Positions 18,980 through 32,185 of a stretch of DNA of 64,000 nt are shown one piece after another. This DNA comes from Streptomyces sp. NBC_01439 (lineage in GTDB: Bacteria > Actinomycetota > Actinomycetes > Streptomycetales > Streptomycetaceae). The translations under genes were made by a program, and so were the position numbers. The notes beneath the pieces were generated by a model, which was given only the letters and a program-made list of their open reading frames with translations, did not search any database and was not told where the DNA came from. Positions within the stretch are counted from its first letter, which is position 1, and each line of letters opens with the position of its first letter. The stretch lies in assembly GCF_036227605.1 (NCBI RefSeq), contig NZ_CP109487.1:7501501-7565500 (forward strand). Direction: 5' to 3'.

Positions 18980-20086
18980 ATGTCAGACGTGTACGCCGCC
19001 CGCCGGGACCTGCTTCGCGACCGATGTGTCGCCGCGGGGAGCGCCGCCGCACTGATCACGCGTCCGGCGAACGTCCGCTACCTCTCCGGGGCGTCCCCGC
19101 TCGATGCGGTGCTGCTCGTCGGCCCCACCGAGGACATGCTGTTCTGCGCCGGCGCACCCACCGGCGAGGCGGACGAGGGCCGCCTCGATGAGCACCTGGA
19201 CGTGACCGTCCTGGGCAGCCCCGGTGGTGACCCGGCCGTCGCGGCCGCCGATCTGGCCGCCTCCCTGCGGGCCGACTCGCTCGCGGTGGAGGAACACCAC
19301 CTCACCGTCGGCCGCCACCGGGCCCTGCGCTCCGTCGCGCCCAAACTGCGCCTCGCGGACCTCGGTACGGCCGTGGAGCAGCAGCGCCTCGTCAAGGACG
19401 AGGAGGAGATCGCCTGCCTGCGGATCGCCGCCGAGATCGCCGACCAGGCCCTCGGGGAGCTGCTGGAGTCGATCCTCGTCGGGCGCACCGAGCGGCACCT
19501 CGCCCTGGAACTGGAGCGGCGGCTCGTCGACCACGGGGCGGACGGCCCCGCCTTCCCGACCTCCGTCGGCACCGGCCCGCACTCCGGCCGCTCCCGGCAC
19601 CGGCCCTCCGACCGCAGGGTGGAGGAGGGTGACTTCCTCACGGTCTGTCTGGGCGCCAACTACCGCGGCTACCGTTGCGAGATCGGGCGGACCTTCGTGA
19701 TCGGCACCAGTCCGGCAGACTGGCAGATCGAGCTGTACGACCTCGTCTTCACCGCCCAGCGGGCCGGGCGCGAGGCCCTGCTGCCCGGGGCCGCGTACCG
19801 GGACGTGGACCATGCCGCACGCTCCGTCCTGGACTCCGCAGGCCACTCGGAAGCCCTCGCTCCGTGGACCGGACACGGCGTGGGCCTCGAAATCGACGAG
19901 GACCCGCAGCTTGCACCTACGGCAATGGGTAAACTGGACGCTTGCGTGCCGGTCACCGTCGAACCGGGGGTTCACCTCCCGGGCCGGGGAGGTGTCCGGA
20001 TCGATGACACGCTCGTCGTGCGCCCCGAGGCGGACGGCGGTCCCGAGCTACTCACCATTACGACCAAGGAGCTGCTCGCGCTCTAG
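18980..20086 (+). CDS. M24 (Xaa-Pro peptidase-like) protein with altered metal ligands
   Basis: 368 residues: an N-terminal creatinase-type domain (~1-125) and a C-terminal pita-bread M24 domain. The fold motifs are clear ([25 protein letters not shown]). However, the dinuclear metal site deviates from active M24 enzymes: the first Asp is C223 (TVCLGA), the second is E234 (RCEIGRT), the last Glu is D342 (GVRIDDT) and the second active-site His is D306. H299 and E328 are retained. It may be an inactive or re-purposed homologue. It sits directly upstream of efp (59 bases), the usual place of pepQ-like genes. Confidence 0.8.
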   Translation: MSDVYAARRDLLRDRCVAAGSAAALITRPANVRYLSGASPLDAVLLVGPTEDMLFCAGAPTGEADEGRLDEHLDVTVLGSPGGDPAVAAADLAASLRADSLAVEEHHLTVGRHRALRSVAPKLRLADLGTAVEQQRLVKDEEEIACLRIAAEIADQALGELLESILVGRTERHLALELERRLVDHGADGPAFPTSVGTGPHSGRSRHRPSDRRVEEGDFLTVCLGANYRGYRCEIGRTFVIGTSPADWQIELYDLVFTAQRAGREALLPGAAYRDVDHAARSVLDSAGHSEALAPWTGHGVGLEIDEDPQLAPTAMGKLDACVPVTVEPGVHLPGRGGVRIDDTLVVRPEADGGPELLTITTKELLAL

Positions 20087-20145
20087 CCGGCTCTGCCGGG
20101 CTGTGCGCGCACCCGTGGTCTTCCAGTGCAGGAGATTCCGCAACC

Positions 20146-20712
20146 GTGGCTTCCACGAACGACCTCAAGAACGGCATGGTGCTCAAGCTCGACGGTGACC
20201 AGCTCTGGTCCGTCGTCGAGTTCCAGCACGTCAAGCCCGGCAAGGGCCCGGCCTTCGTGCGCACCAAGCTCAAGCACGTGCTCTCCGGCAAGGTCGTCGA
20301 CAAGACGTTCAACGCCGGCACGAAGGTCGAGACGGCCACCATCGACCGCCGTGACATGCAGTTCTCTTACATGGACGGCGAGTACTTCGTCTTCATGGAC
20401 ATGACCACCTTCGACCAGCTGATGGTGGACAAGAAGGCTGTCGGCGACGCCGCCAACTTCCTGATCGAGGGCTTCACCGCCTCTGTCGCCCAGCACGAGG
20501 GCGAGGTGCTCTACGTCGAGCTCCCGGCCGCGGTCGAGCTCAAGATCGAGCACACCGACCCGGGCGTCCAGGGCGACCGCTCCACCGGTGGCACCAAGCC
20601 CGCCACCCTGGAGACCGGCTACGAGATCCAGGTCCCGCTCTTCGTCACCACCGGCGAGACGGTCAAGGTCGACACCCGCACCAGCGACTACCTCGGCCGG
20701 AAGAGCAACTAA
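20146..20712 (+). CDS. efp: elongation factor P, PGKGP-loop type
   Basis: Relieves ribosome stalling at polyproline stretches. 188 residues in three beta-barrel domains. The functional tip reads VKPGKGPAF with Lys33. This palindromic PGKGP loop is the actinobacterial subfamily described as active without Lys modification. It is consistent with no epmA/epmB-like gene nearby, though the window is too small to prove absence. The C-terminal DYLGR is intact. The GTG start follows CAGGAGATTCCGCAACC. It is 3 bases upstream of nusB. Confidence 0.96.
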   Translation: MASTNDLKNGMVLKLDGDQLWSVVEFQHVKPGKGPAFVRTKLKHVLSGKVVDKTFNAGTKVETATIDRRDMQFSYMDGEYFVFMDMTTFDQLMVDKKAVGDAANFLIEGFTASVAQHEGEVLYVELPAAVELKIEHTDPGVQGDRSTGGTKPATLETGYEIQVPLFVTTGETVKVDTRTSDYLGRKSN

Positions 20713-20715
20713 CCC

Positions 20716-21150
20716 GTGGCTGCTCGGAGCAATGCGCGCAAGCGCGCCTTCCAGATCCTTTTCGAGGCCGACCAGCGCGGGGTGCCCGTACGCGAGGTCC
20801 TCGCGGACTGGATCCGCCACGCGCGGTCGGACGACCGGCAGCCGCCGGTCAGCGCCTTCACGATGGATCTCGTCGAGGGTTACGCCGACAAGGTGAACCG
20901 CATCGACGATCTGATCATCACCTACGCCGTGGACTGGGACCTCGACCGCATGCCGGTCGCCGACCGGAACATCCTGCGGCTCGGTGCCTACGAGCTGATC
21001 TGGGTGGACGACACCCCGGACGCCGTGGCCATCGACGAGGCCGTCCAGCTGGCCAAGGAGTTTTCGACGGACGAGTCCCCCTCGTTCGTGAACGGGCTGC
21101 TGGCCCGCTTCAAGGACCTGAAGCCGAGCCTGCGGCGCAGCGAGAGCTGA
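20716..21150 (+). CDS. nusB: transcription antitermination factor NusB
   Basis: All-helical RNA-binding protein that binds boxA with NusE in rRNA antitermination. 144 residues. N-terminal ARSNARKRAFQILFEADQRG is the family signature and Arg-rich RNA surface; DWDLDRMPVADRNILRLGAYEL and SPSFVNGLLARF are the conserved C-terminal helices. GTG start 3 bases after the efp stop, so the two form one transcript, ended by the hairpin at 21176. Confidence 0.95.
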   Translation: MAARSNARKRAFQILFEADQRGVPVREVLADWIRHARSDDRQPPVSAFTMDLVEGYADKVNRIDDLIITYAVDWDLDRMPVADRNILRLGAYELIWVDDTPDAVAIDEAVQLAKEFSTDESPSFVNGLLARFKDLKPSLRRSES

Positions 21151-21175
21151 CCGCACGGACCGGCACCGGCACCGC

Positions 21176-21221
21176 CGTACGGAAGGGCCCGCAACGCACG
21201 CGTTGCGGGCCCTTCCGTACG
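21176..21221 (+). terminator. nusB terminator hairpin
   Basis: A perfect 21-bp stem (21176-21196 with 21201-21221) around a CACG loop. It is very stable and lies 25 bases after nusB. There is no T-tract. Confidence 0.8.
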
Positions 21222-21254
21222 CGGGGCTCCGTGTGCGGGGCGGGATGCAGGACG

Positions 21255-21302
21255 AAAAAACCGGTGGGCGCCGGACCCCCGCAAGGGTCCGGCGCCCACC
21301 GG
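21255..21302 (-). terminator. bldD rho-independent terminator
   Basis: An 18-bp stem (21261-21278 with 21285-21302), read on the minus strand, is followed by six T (complement of 21255-21260). It lies 31 bases after the bldD stop. Confidence 0.88.
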
Positions 21303-21333
21303 TAAACGTTTCTGCTGGTCCCGAGCCCGAGAC

Positions 21334-21834
21334 TCAGAGCTCCTCGTGCGCCACCGCGCGACGGGCGTCCGCGTCCAGCACGCCCCAGCTGATCAGCTGC
21401 TCGGTCAGGACCGAGGGGGACTGGTCGTAGATCACGGCCAGGGTGCGCAGGTCGTCCTGGCGGATCGACAGCACCTTGCCGTTGTAGTCGCCGCGCTGGC
21501 TCTGGATGGTCGCCGCGTAACGCTGGAGCGGACCGGCCTTCTCGGCGGGGACGCCCGCCAGGCGCTCCAGGTCGAGACGCAGCTTCGGCGGCGGCTCGGC
21601 AGCCCCGCCGGGAGTCGTACCCGGAAGCAGTTCCTGCACCGGAACCCCGTAGAAGTCCGCCAGCTCGGCAAGACGCTGGACGGTCACGGCGCGGTCCCCG
21701 CGCTCGTAAGAACCGACCACCACGGCCTTCCACCGACCCTGGGACTTCTCCTCGACACCGTGGAGGGAAAGGCCCTGCTGGGTGCGGATGGCGCGGAGCT
21801 TGGCCCCGAGCTGTTTGGCGTATTCGCTGGACAT
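21334..21834 (-). CDS. bldD: developmental master regulator BldD
   Basis: 166 residues. The N-terminal Xre-type HTH (~6-70, LRAIRTQQGLSLHGVEEKS) binds DNA. The C-terminal domain binds tetrameric c-di-GMP through RGD (114-116), an 8-residue spacer and RQDD (125-128), both intact here. In Streptomyces, c-di-GMP-bound BldD represses sporulation genes during vegetative growth and represses its own promoter. The ATG at 21834 (GGGAGCG RBS) gives the known protein; a longer in-frame opening to 21921 is not needed. It is divergent from pyrR. Confidence 0.97.
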   Translation of the reverse strand: MSSEYAKQLGAKLRAIRTQQGLSLHGVEEKSQGRWKAVVVGSYERGDRAVTVQRLAELADFYGVPVQELLPGTTPGGAAEPPPKLRLDLERLAGVPAEKAGPLQRYAATIQSQRGDYNGKVLSIRQDDLRTLAVIYDQSPSVLTEQLISWGVLDADARRAVAHEEL

Positions 21835-21912
21835 AACGCTCCCGGACGCTGTGACGCTGTGACTGGTGGACACTGCGACTACGTAACTACGTGCGGCTCC
21901 GCCGCGCGGCTG

Positions 21913-21932
21913 GTAACTCACTGTGAGGTTAC
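21913..21932. promoter_or_regulatory. candidate bldD operator palindrome
   Basis: GTAACTCACTGTGAGGTTAC contains the 9-bp palindrome TCACTGTGA flanked by GTAAC and GTTAC arms. It lies 79 bases upstream of the bldD start. BldD is known to bind TCAC/GTGA half-sites and autoregulate, so this is a plausible site; the half-site orientation was not checked against mapped sites. Confidence 0.5.
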
Positions 21933-22077
21933 GCAGCGTTACTTGGATGCGTCAAGCCGAATGGTCTTCGTCGCCCCCCTGGGGGTCCGTTCCAGCAGCC
22001 CTGTGAGAGCCATTCCGTACCGGCCGGGTCCGAGCCACCGGCCTCTCCCTGGTACCGTGTGAGACGTACATCAGACG

Positions 22078-22113
22078 TCCTTTAAGGTCCGTCCCGTGAG
22101 GCGGAGAAGGAGG
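22078..22113 (+). promoter_or_regulatory. PyrR-binding RNA loop masking the pyrR ribosome site
   Basis: TCCTT (22078-22082) can pair with AAGGA (22107-22111), which is part of the AAGGAGG Shine-Dalgarno 8 bases before pyrR. Inside lies the PyrR-type loop CCCGTGAGG with CC/GG stem pairs. There is no terminator hairpin with a T-run, so control is more likely translational, as shown for mycobacterial PyrR, than attenuation as in Bacillus. Confidence 0.7.
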
Positions 22114-22121
22114 TCCTTTTC

Positions 22122-22697
22122 ATGGACACCCAGCAGAACGCCGATTCCATGCGTCCCGTACTCGAAGCGCAGGACATCGCGCGGGTCCTGACCCGCATTG
22201 CCCACGAGATCGTCGAACGCGCCAAGGGCGCCGACGACGTGGTGCTCCTCGGCATCCCCACCCGCGGCGTCTTCCTCGCCCGCCGGCTGGCCGCCAAGCT
22301 CGAAGAGATCACCAGTACGAAGATCCCGGTCGGCTCCCTCGACATCACCATGTACCGCGACGACCTGCGGATGAAGCCCGCCCGCGCGATCGGCCGCACC
22401 GAGATCCCCGGCGACGACCTCGACGGCCGCCTCGTCGTCCTCGTCGACGACGTGCTCTTCTCCGGACGCACCATCCGCGCCGCCCTCGACGCCCTCGGCG
22501 ACCTCGGCCGCCCCCGCGCCGTGCAGCTCGCGGTCCTCGTCGACAGGGGCCACCGCGAACTGCCGATCCGCGCCGACTACGTCGGCAAGAACCTCCCCAC
22601 GTCGCTGCGGGAGACCGTCAAGGTCCAGCTCCAGGAGGAGGACGGCCGTGACGCCGTGCTGCTCGGCCAGCGGACCGCCCAGGCAGCAGGCCAGTAG
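22122..22697 (+). CDS. pyrR: bifunctional pyr operon RNA-binding regulator / uracil phosphoribosyltransferase PyrR
   Basis: 191 residues with the type I PRTase fold. The PRPP loop is [20 protein letters not shown] (~105-124). The basic concave face that binds RNA is present ([24 protein letters not shown]). With UMP bound, PyrR binds a leader loop and shuts down pyr expression; one such loop lies just upstream. It opens the pyrimidine operon and is followed by a 112-base gap before pyrB with a GC-rich hairpin-prone stretch but no clear second PyrR loop. Confidence 0.95.
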   Translation: MDTQQNADSMRPVLEAQDIARVLTRIAHEIVERAKGADDVVLLGIPTRGVFLARRLAAKLEEITSTKIPVGSLDITMYRDDLRMKPARAIGRTEIPGDDLDGRLVVLVDDVLFSGRTIRAALDALGDLGRPRAVQLAVLVDRGHRELPIRADYVGKNLPTSLRETVKVQLQEEDGRDAVLLGQRTAQAAGQ

Positions 22698-22809
22698 ACC
22701 GTTCGAGTGACGGGCCCCGACCGGGCCCGCGCCGAGGCCTGCCCTGCCCTGACCGCTCGCACCTCCGCCCGTCAGTCCGCCTGCCCTCCAGACCTACGGA
22801 GCCATCCAG

Positions 22810-23805
22810 ATGAAGCGCCACCTCATCTCGGCCGCCGACCTCACGCGCGACGACGCCGTCCTGATCCTCGACACCGCCGAGGAGATGGCCCGTGTCGCGG
22901 ACCGGCCGATCAAGAAGCTGCCCACCTTGCGCGGCCTCACCGTCGTCAACCTCTTCTTCGAGGACTCCACCCGCACCCGGATCTCCTTCGAGGCGGCCGC
23001 CAAGCGGCTCTCAGCCGACGTCATCAACTTCTCCGCGAAGGGTTCGTCCGTTTCCAAGGGCGAATCCCTGAAGGACACCGCCCTCACCCTGGAGGCCATG
23101 GGCGCCGACGCGGTCGTCATCCGCCACCACGCCTCCGGCGCCCCCTACCGGCTCGCGACCTCCGGCTGGATCGACTCCGCCGTCGTCAACGCCGGCGACG
23201 GCACCCACGAGCACCCCACCCAGGCCCTGCTGGACGCCTTCACCATGCGCCGCCGCCTGGTCGGCCGCGACGCCGGCCTCGGCAAGGACCTGAACGGCCG
23301 CCGGATCACCATCGTCGGCGACGTCCTGCACAGCCGCGTGGCCCGCTCCAACGTCCACCTGCTGCACACCCTCGGCGCCGAGGTCACCCTGGTGGCCCCG
23401 CCCACCCTCGTCCCGATCGGCGTGGAGACCTGGCCCTGCGAGGTCTCGTACAACCTCGACGAGGTGCTGCCGAAGTCCGATGCGGTGATGATGCTGCGTG
23501 TGCAGCGCGAACGCATGAACGCCGCCTTCTTCCCGACCGAGCGCGAGTACTCCCGCCGGTACGGGCTCGACGGCGACCGCATGGCGAAGATGCCCGAGCA
23601 CGCCATCGTGATGCACCCCGGCCCAATGAACCGCGGCATGGAGATCACCGCCCAGGTCGCCGACTCCGACCGCTGCACGGCCGTCGAGCAGGTCGCCAAC
23701 GGCGTCTCCACCCGGATGGCCGTCCTGTACCTGTTGCTCGGAGGCTCCCAGCCCGCCGTCACGACCACCCCCGCCGCCCCCGCCCGTACCGAGGAGAGCA
23801 AGTAA
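22810..23805 (+). CDS. pyrB: aspartate carbamoyltransferase catalytic subunit
   Basis: Condenses carbamoyl phosphate with aspartate, the committed pyrimidine step. 331 residues. Carbamoyl-phosphate motif [12 protein letters not shown] (~54-65), then [12 protein letters not shown] (~136), and aspartate-binding MLRVQRERM (~226). No pyrI-type regulatory subunit is adjacent; the next gene is pyrC, the arrangement of pyrB-pyrC complexes in actinomycetes. The last ~20 residues (Ala/Pro/Thr rich) extend past the core fold. The ATG follows a TACGGAGCC-type RBS. Confidence 0.96.
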   Translation: MKRHLISAADLTRDDAVLILDTAEEMARVADRPIKKLPTLRGLTVVNLFFEDSTRTRISFEAAAKRLSADVINFSAKGSSVSKGESLKDTALTLEAMGADAVVIRHHASGAPYRLATSGWIDSAVVNAGDGTHEHPTQALLDAFTMRRRLVGRDAGLGKDLNGRRITIVGDVLHSRVARSNVHLLHTLGAEVTLVAPPTLVPIGVETWPCEVSYNLDEVLPKSDAVMMLRVQRERMNAAFFPTEREYSRRYGLDGDRMAKMPEHAIVMHPGPMNRGMEITAQVADSDRCTAVEQVANGVSTRMAVLYLLLGGSQPAVTTTPAAPARTEESK

Positions 23806-23807
23806 TC

Positions 23808-25094
23808 ATGAGCAAGATCCTTATCCGTGGCGCGAAGGTACTCGGCGGCGAGGCGCAGGACGTCCTGATCGACGGCGAGACCATCGCCGAGGTCGGCCAG
23901 GACCTGTCCGCCGACGGCGCGACCGTCATCGAAGCCGAGGGACAGGTCCTCCTCCCCGGCCTCGTCGACCTGCACACCCACCTGCGCGAGCCCGGCCGCG
24001 AGGACTCCGAGACCGTCCTCACCGGCACCCGCGCCGCCGCCTCCGGCGGCTACACCGCCGTGTTCGCCATGGCGAACACCTTCCCGGTCGCCGACACCGC
24101 CGGCGTCGTCGAGCAGGTCTGGCGCCTGGGCAAGGAGTCCGGCTACTGCGACGTGCAGCCCATCGGCGCCGTCACCGTCGGCCTGGAGGGCAAGCAGCTC
24201 TCCGAGCTGGGCGCCATGCACGAGTCCGCCGCCCGCGTCACCGTCTTCTCCGACGACGGCAAGTGCGTGGACGACGCCGTGATCATGCGCCGCGCCCTGG
24301 AGTACGTGAAGGCCTTCGGCGGCGTCGTCGCCCAGCACGCCCAGGAGCCCCGCCTCACCGAGGGCGCCCAGATGAACGAGGGCATCGTCTCCGCGGAACT
24401 CGGTCTCGGCGGCTGGCCGGCCGTCGCCGAGGAGTCGATCATCGCCCGCGACGTCCTGCTCGCCGAGCACGTCGGCTCCCGCGTCCACATCTGCCACCTC
24501 TCCACCGCCGGCTCCGTCGAGATCGTCCGCTGGGCCAAGTCCCGCGGCATCGACGTCACCGCCGAGGTCACCCCGCACCACCTCCTCCTCACCGAGGAGC
24601 TCGTGCGCTCGTACAACGCGGTCTACAAGGTCAACCCGCCGCTGCGCACCGAGCGCGACGTGCTGGCCCTGCGCGAGGCGCTTGCCGACGGCACGATCGA
24701 CATCGTCGCCACCGACCACGCCCCGCACCCGCACGAGGACAAGGACTGCGAGTGGGCCGCCGCCGCCATGGGCATGGTCGGCCTGGAGACCGCGCTCTCC
24801 GTCGTCCAGCAGACGATGGTCGAGACCGGACTGCTCGACTGGGTGGGCGTCGCCGAGCGGATGTCCTTCGCTCCGGCGCGCATCGGCAGTCTCGAGAACC
24901 ACGGCCGTCCCGTCTCGGCAGGTGAACCCGCGAACCTGACCTTGGTCGATACCTCGTACCGTGGTGTCGTGGACCCCGCACACTTCGCCTCCCGCAGCCG
25001 CAACACGCCTTACGAGGGCCGTGAGCTGCCGGGGCGCGTCACTCATACCTTCCTGCGGGGCCGGGCAACGGTCGTGGACGGGAAACTGGCGTGA
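23808..25094 (+). CDS. pyrC: dihydroorotase
   Basis: Zinc amidohydrolase that cyclises carbamoyl-aspartate to dihydroorotate. 428 residues, type I. Zinc ligands are in LVDLHTHLREPGRED (~47-61), HICHLSTAGS (~225-234) and the catalytic Asp in VATDHAPHPHEDKDCEW (~302-318). The ATG at 23808 lies 2 bases after the pyrB stop, with GAGGAGAGC upstream. Its stop overlaps the next GTG by 4 bases. Confidence 0.96.
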   Translation: MSKILIRGAKVLGGEAQDVLIDGETIAEVGQDLSADGATVIEAEGQVLLPGLVDLHTHLREPGREDSETVLTGTRAAASGGYTAVFAMANTFPVADTAGVVEQVWRLGKESGYCDVQPIGAVTVGLEGKQLSELGAMHESAARVTVFSDDGKCVDDAVIMRRALEYVKAFGGVVAQHAQEPRLTEGAQMNEGIVSAELGLGGWPAVAEESIIARDVLLAEHVGSRVHICHLSTAGSVEIVRWAKSRGIDVTAEVTPHHLLLTEELVRSYNAVYKVNPPLRTERDVLALREALADGTIDIVATDHAPHPHEDKDCEWAAAAMGMVGLETALSVVQQTMVETGLLDWVGVAERMSFAPARIGSLENHGRPVSAGEPANLTLVDTSYRGVVDPAHFASRSRNTPYEGRELPGRVTHTFLRGRATVVDGKLA

Positions 25095-25672
25095 CACCTG
25101 CAGTAATCCAACTGGCCGCCGAGGCCGCCGAACGACAGTCGGCGGAGGTGACCCAGTTCGGCGCCCGCATCGCGTGGGTGATCGGCCTGGTCGTCTTCAT
25201 TGCGTTCGTGTACTGGCTGATGCGGCAGGGCTGGAAATGGCGAGGGGCCCTGCAGAACGATCTGCCTGAGCTCCCCGCCGCCCCCGACGGCCTCCCCGAG
25301 CACCGACTGGCGCTGGTCGGCCGGTACCACGGGTCCACCACCGCCGGGCAGTGGCTCGACCGGATCGTCGCCCACGGTCTGGGCCTGCGCAGCCGGGTCG
25401 AGCTCACGCTCACCGACGCGGGCCTCGACGTGGTCCGACCGGGGGCGGGCGACTTCTTCGTACCGGCCGCGCAGCTGCGCGGCGCCCGCCTCGACAAGGG
25501 AATCGCGGGCAAGGTACTCACCGAGGGCGGTCTGCTCGTCGTCACCTGGGCGCACGGCGACAAGCTGATCGACTCCGGATTCCGCTCCGACCGCGCGGCC
25601 GAACACGCCGCCTGGGTCGAAGCCATCAATCTCATGAACTCATCCATCACGACGGAAGGCGCCGAACGATGA
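25091..25672 (+). CDS. single-pass PH-like domain protein in the pyr operon
   Basis: 193 residues, no assigned function. One transmembrane helix ([18 protein letters not shown], ~27-44) is followed by a soluble beta-rich domain (~65-185) resembling the PH-like families of actinobacterial membrane proteins. It overlaps pyrC and carA by 4 bases on each side, so it is co-translated with pyrimidine enzymes. The same gene occupies this place in other Streptomyces from memory. It might anchor or scaffold the enzymes at the membrane near quinone-linked PyrD, which is inference. Confidence 0.75.
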   Translation: MTPAVIQLAAEAAERQSAEVTQFGARIAWVIGLVVFIAFVYWLMRQGWKWRGALQNDLPELPAAPDGLPEHRLALVGRYHGSTTAGQWLDRIVAHGLGLRSRVELTLTDAGLDVVRPGAGDFFVPAAQLRGARLDKGIAGKVLTEGGLLVVTWAHGDKLIDSGFRSDRAAEHAAWVEAINLMNSSITTEGAER

Positions 25673-26824
25673 CGACCTCCACCAGGGGAGCAGCCAAAGC
25701 TCCCGCCGTACTCGTCCTGGAGGACGGTCGGATCTTCCGCGGCCGCGCCTACGGCGCTGTGGGGGAGACCTTCGGCGAGGCCGTGTTCTCCACCGGCATG
25801 ACCGGATACCAGGAGACCCTCACCGACCCGTCGTACCACCGGCAGGTCGTCGTGATGACCGCCCCCCACGTGGGCAACACGGGCGTCAACGACGAGGACC
25901 CCGAGTCCTCCCGCATCTGGGTGGCCGGCTACGTCGTGCGCGACCCCGCCCGCGTCCCCTCCAACTGGCGCTCCCGGCGCTCGCTGGACGAGGAGCTCGC
26001 GCAGCAGGGCGTCGTCGGGATCTCCGGCATCGACACCCGCGCCCTCACCCGCCACCTGCGCGAGCGCGGCGCCATGCGCGTCGGCATCTTCTCGGGCGAG
26101 GCCTGGGTCGGCATCCGCGACGAGGCCCTGCTGGCCAAGGTCCAGTCGCAGCCGCAGATGAAGGGCGCGAACCTCTCCGCCGAGGTCGCCACCAAGGAGG
26201 CGTACGTCGTCCCCGCGATCGGCGAGAAGCGCTTCACCGTCGCCGCCGTCGACCTCGGCATCAAGGGCATGACCCCGCACCGGATGGCCGAGCGCGGCAT
26301 CGAGGTGCACGTGCTGCCCGCCACCGCCACGGTCGAGGACGTCTACGCGGTCAACCCCGACGGCGTGTTCTTCTCCAACGGCCCGGGCGACCCGGCCACC
26401 GCAGACGGTCCCGTCGCCGTCATGCAGGGCGTGCTGGAGCGCAAGACGCCGCTCTTCGGCATCTGCTTCGGCAACCAGATCCTGGGCCGCGCGCTCGGCT
26501 TCGGCACCTACAAGCTGAAGTACGGCCACCGCGGCATCAACCAGCCGGTGCAGGACCGCACCACCGGCAAGGTCGAGATCACCGCGCACAACCACGGCTT
26601 CGCCGTCGACGCGCCCCTCGACGGGGTCACCGAGACCCCCTACGGCCGCGCCGAGGTCTCCCACGTCTGCCTGAACGACAACGTCGTCGAAGGCCTCCAG
26701 CTGCTCGACCAGCCGGCCTTCAGCGTCCAGTACCACCCCGAGGCGGCCGCCGGCCCGCACGACGCCGCGTACCTCTTCGACCGCTTCACGTCTTTGATGG
26801 AAACCGCCCTGATGGAGGCCGAGC

Positions 26825-26832
<8 letters not shown>
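25669..26832 (+). CDS. carA: carbamoyl-phosphate synthase small (glutaminase) subunit
   Basis: Hydrolyses glutamine and channels ammonia to CarB. 387 residues. The N-terminal CPSase small domain begins [18 protein letters not shown]. The class I amidotransferase domain has the nucleophile Cys in FGICFGNQ (~266) and the His/Glu pair in [12 protein letters not shown] (~353-360). The oxyanion-side residue is Asn (FGN) where many homologues have His (LGH), as in other actinomycetes. ATGA overlap with the preceding gene; 8-base overlap with carB. Confidence 0.96.
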
Positions 26833-30133
<3,301 letters not shown>

Positions 30134-30164
30134 CGCAGGCCCGCACAGCCAGCCCGGACACGGG

Positions 30165-30200
30165 GAGGGGGACACCGGTTTCACGACGGGTGTCCCCCTC
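30165..30200 (+). terminator. hairpin between carB and pyrD
   Basis: A 12-bp stem (30165-30176 with 30189-30200) with a 12-base loop. It lies between co-directional pyr genes, so it may be an attenuating terminator or an mRNA processing/stability hairpin rather than the operon end. Confidence 0.6.
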
Positions 30201-30228
30201 TTCACGAGCGCAAAGGGATTTTCCGACG

Positions 30229-31338
30229 ATGTACAAAACGTTCTTCAACCTGGTCTTCAAGCGGATGGACCCGGAGCAGGCCCACTACCTGGCCTTCCGC
30301 TGGATCCGCCTGGCCGCCCGCACCCCCGTGCTGCGCACCTTCGTCGCGGCCGCCCTGGCCCCGCGCTACGAGGAGCTGCGCACCGAGGCCCTCGGCTTGC
30401 GCATGCACGGCCCCTTCGGCCTCGCCGCCGGCTTCGACAAGAACGCCGTCGCCATCGACGGCATGTCGATGCTCGGCTTCGACCACATCGAGATCGGCAC
30501 GGTCACAGCCGAGCCGCAGCCCGGCAACCCGAAGAAGCGGCTCTTCCGACTCGTGGCGGACCGCGCGCTGATCAACCGCATGGGCTTCAACAACGAGGGC
30601 TCGGCGGCCGTGGCGGCCCGCCTGGCGGCCCGTGAGGCCGTCTTCAAGACCGTGGTCGGCGTCAACATCGGCAAGACCAAGGTCGTGCCCGAGGAGGAGG
30701 CCGTGGGGGACTACGTCGCCTCCACCGAGCGCCTCGCCCGGCACGCCGACTACCTCGTGGTCAACGTCTCCTCGCCGAACACCCCGGGCCTGCGCAACCT
30801 CCAGGCCACCGAGTCGCTGCGCCCGCTGCTGACCGCCGTGCGCGAGGCCGCGGACCGGACGGTGACCGACCGCCGGGTGCCGCTGCTGGTCAAGATCGCC
30901 CCCGACCTGGCGGACGAGGACGTCGACGCGGTCGCCGACCTGGCCCTGGAGCTGGGCCTCGACGGCATCATCGCGACGAACACCACCATCGCCCGCGAGG
31001 GGCTGGGCCTGAAGTCCGCCCCGGCCCTAGTCAAGGAGACCGGCGGGCTCTCCGGCGCCCCGGTCAAGGAGCGCTCGCTGGAGGTCCTGCGCCGCCTGTA
31101 CGCCCGCGTGGGGGACCGCCTGGTCCTGGTCGGGGTCGGCGGCATCGAGAACGCCGAGGACGCCTGGCAGCGGATCCTGGCCGGCGCCACGCTGGTCCAG
31201 GGCTACAGCGCCTTCATCTACGAGGGCCCGTGCTACGCCCGCGCCATCCACAAGGGCCTCGCCGCGCGCCTGGCCAACAGCCCGTACGCGACGCTCGCCG
31301 AAGCGGTGGGCGCCGAGACCCGAAAGGCCACCAAGTGA
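30229..31338 (+). CDS. pyrD: quinone-dependent dihydroorotate dehydrogenase (class 2)
   Basis: Oxidises dihydroorotate to orotate and passes electrons to membrane quinones. 369 residues. The N-terminal helical extension ([22 protein letters not shown]) is the class 2 membrane-docking segment. [13 protein letters not shown], the catalytic Ser in [11 protein letters not shown] (~180) and the FMN phosphate loop [12 protein letters not shown] (~302-313) are present. ATG at 30229; stop overlaps the pyrF GTG by 4 bases. Confidence 0.96.
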   Translation: MYKTFFNLVFKRMDPEQAHYLAFRWIRLAARTPVLRTFVAAALAPRYEELRTEALGLRMHGPFGLAAGFDKNAVAIDGMSMLGFDHIEIGTVTAEPQPGNPKKRLFRLVADRALINRMGFNNEGSAAVAARLAAREAVFKTVVGVNIGKTKVVPEEEAVGDYVASTERLARHADYLVVNVSSPNTPGLRNLQATESLRPLLTAVREAADRTVTDRRVPLLVKIAPDLADEDVDAVADLALELGLDGIIATNTTIAREGLGLKSAPALVKETGGLSGAPVKERSLEVLRRLYARVGDRLVLVGVGGIENAEDAWQRILAGATLVQGYSAFIYEGPCYARAIHKGLAARLANSPYATLAEAVGAETRKATK

Positions 31339-32174
31339 CTGTGACCCCGTTCGGCACCCGCCTGCGCGCGGCGATGGACTCCCGGGGCCCGCTGTGCGTG
31401 GGCATCGACCCGCACGCCGCCCTGCTGGCGCAGTGGGGGCTGCAGGACGACATCGCGGGCCTGGAGCGGTTCTCCCGCACGGTCGTCGAGGCGCTCGCCG
31501 AGTCGGTGGCGGTCTTCAAGCCCCAGGCGGCCTTCTTCGAGCGGTTCGGCTCGAAGGGCGTGGCCGTCCTGGAGCGGGCCGTCGCGGACGCCCGCGCGGC
31601 CGGGACCCTGGTCGTCATGGACGCCAAGCGCGGCGACATCGGCTCCACCATGGCGGCGTACGCCTCGGCCTTCCTGGACCCGGCCTCGCCGCTGTTCTCG
31701 GACGCGCTGACGGTCTCCCCGTACCTGGGCTACGGCTCGCTGAAGCCGGCCGTCGACCTGGCCCGGGAGTCGGGCGCGGGCCTGTTCGTCCTGGCGCTGA
31801 CCTCGAACCCGGAGGGCGCCGAGGTCCAGCGGGCGGTCCGCGAGGACGGCCGGACGATCGGCGCGACGATGCTGGCGCACCTGGCGGCGGAGAACGCGGA
31901 CGCCGCCCCCATGGGCTCCTTCGGCGCGGTGGTCGGCGCCACGCTGGGCGATCTGTCCTCCTTCGACCTGGACATCAACGGGCCGCTGCTGGCCCCCGGC
32001 ATCGGCGCGCAGGGCGCGACGGCGGCGGACCTGCCGGGCGTCTTCGGCAAGGCGGTGCGCAACGTCGTCCCGAACGTCTCGCGGGGCGTCCTGAAGCACG
32101 GTCCGGACGTGAGCGCCCTGCGCGACTCGGCACGGCGCTTCGCCGACGAGATCCACGAGGCCGTCACCGCGTAA
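31335..32174 (+). CDS. pyrF: orotidine 5'-phosphate decarboxylase (long type)
   Basis: Final step to UMP. 279 residues, the longer type-2 form common in actinomycetes and mycobacteria. CVGIDPH (~21), FKPQAAFFERFG (~58-69) and the catalytic MDAKRGDIGST (~95-105) with Lys and Asp. orotate phosphoribosyltransferase (pyrE) is not in the window. GTG at 31335 overlaps the pyrD stop. It closes the operon, with a hairpin at 32186. Confidence 0.95.
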   Translation: MTVTPFGTRLRAAMDSRGPLCVGIDPHAALLAQWGLQDDIAGLERFSRTVVEALAESVAVFKPQAAFFERFGSKGVAVLERAVADARAAGTLVVMDAKRGDIGSTMAAYASAFLDPASPLFSDALTVSPYLGYGSLKPAVDLARESGAGLFVLALTSNPEGAEVQRAVREDGRTIGATMLAHLAAENADAAPMGSFGAVVGATLGDLSSFDLDINGPLLAPGIGAQGATAADLPGVFGKAVRNVVPNVSRGVLKHGPDVSALRDSARRFADEIHEAVTA

Positions 32175-32185
32175 TCGCTCGCTCG

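Noticed and set aside
30165..30200. Operon end between carB and pyrD
   Set aside because: A hairpin exists, but gene order and tight function suggest continued transcription; it is recorded as a hairpin, not as a proof of an operon boundary.
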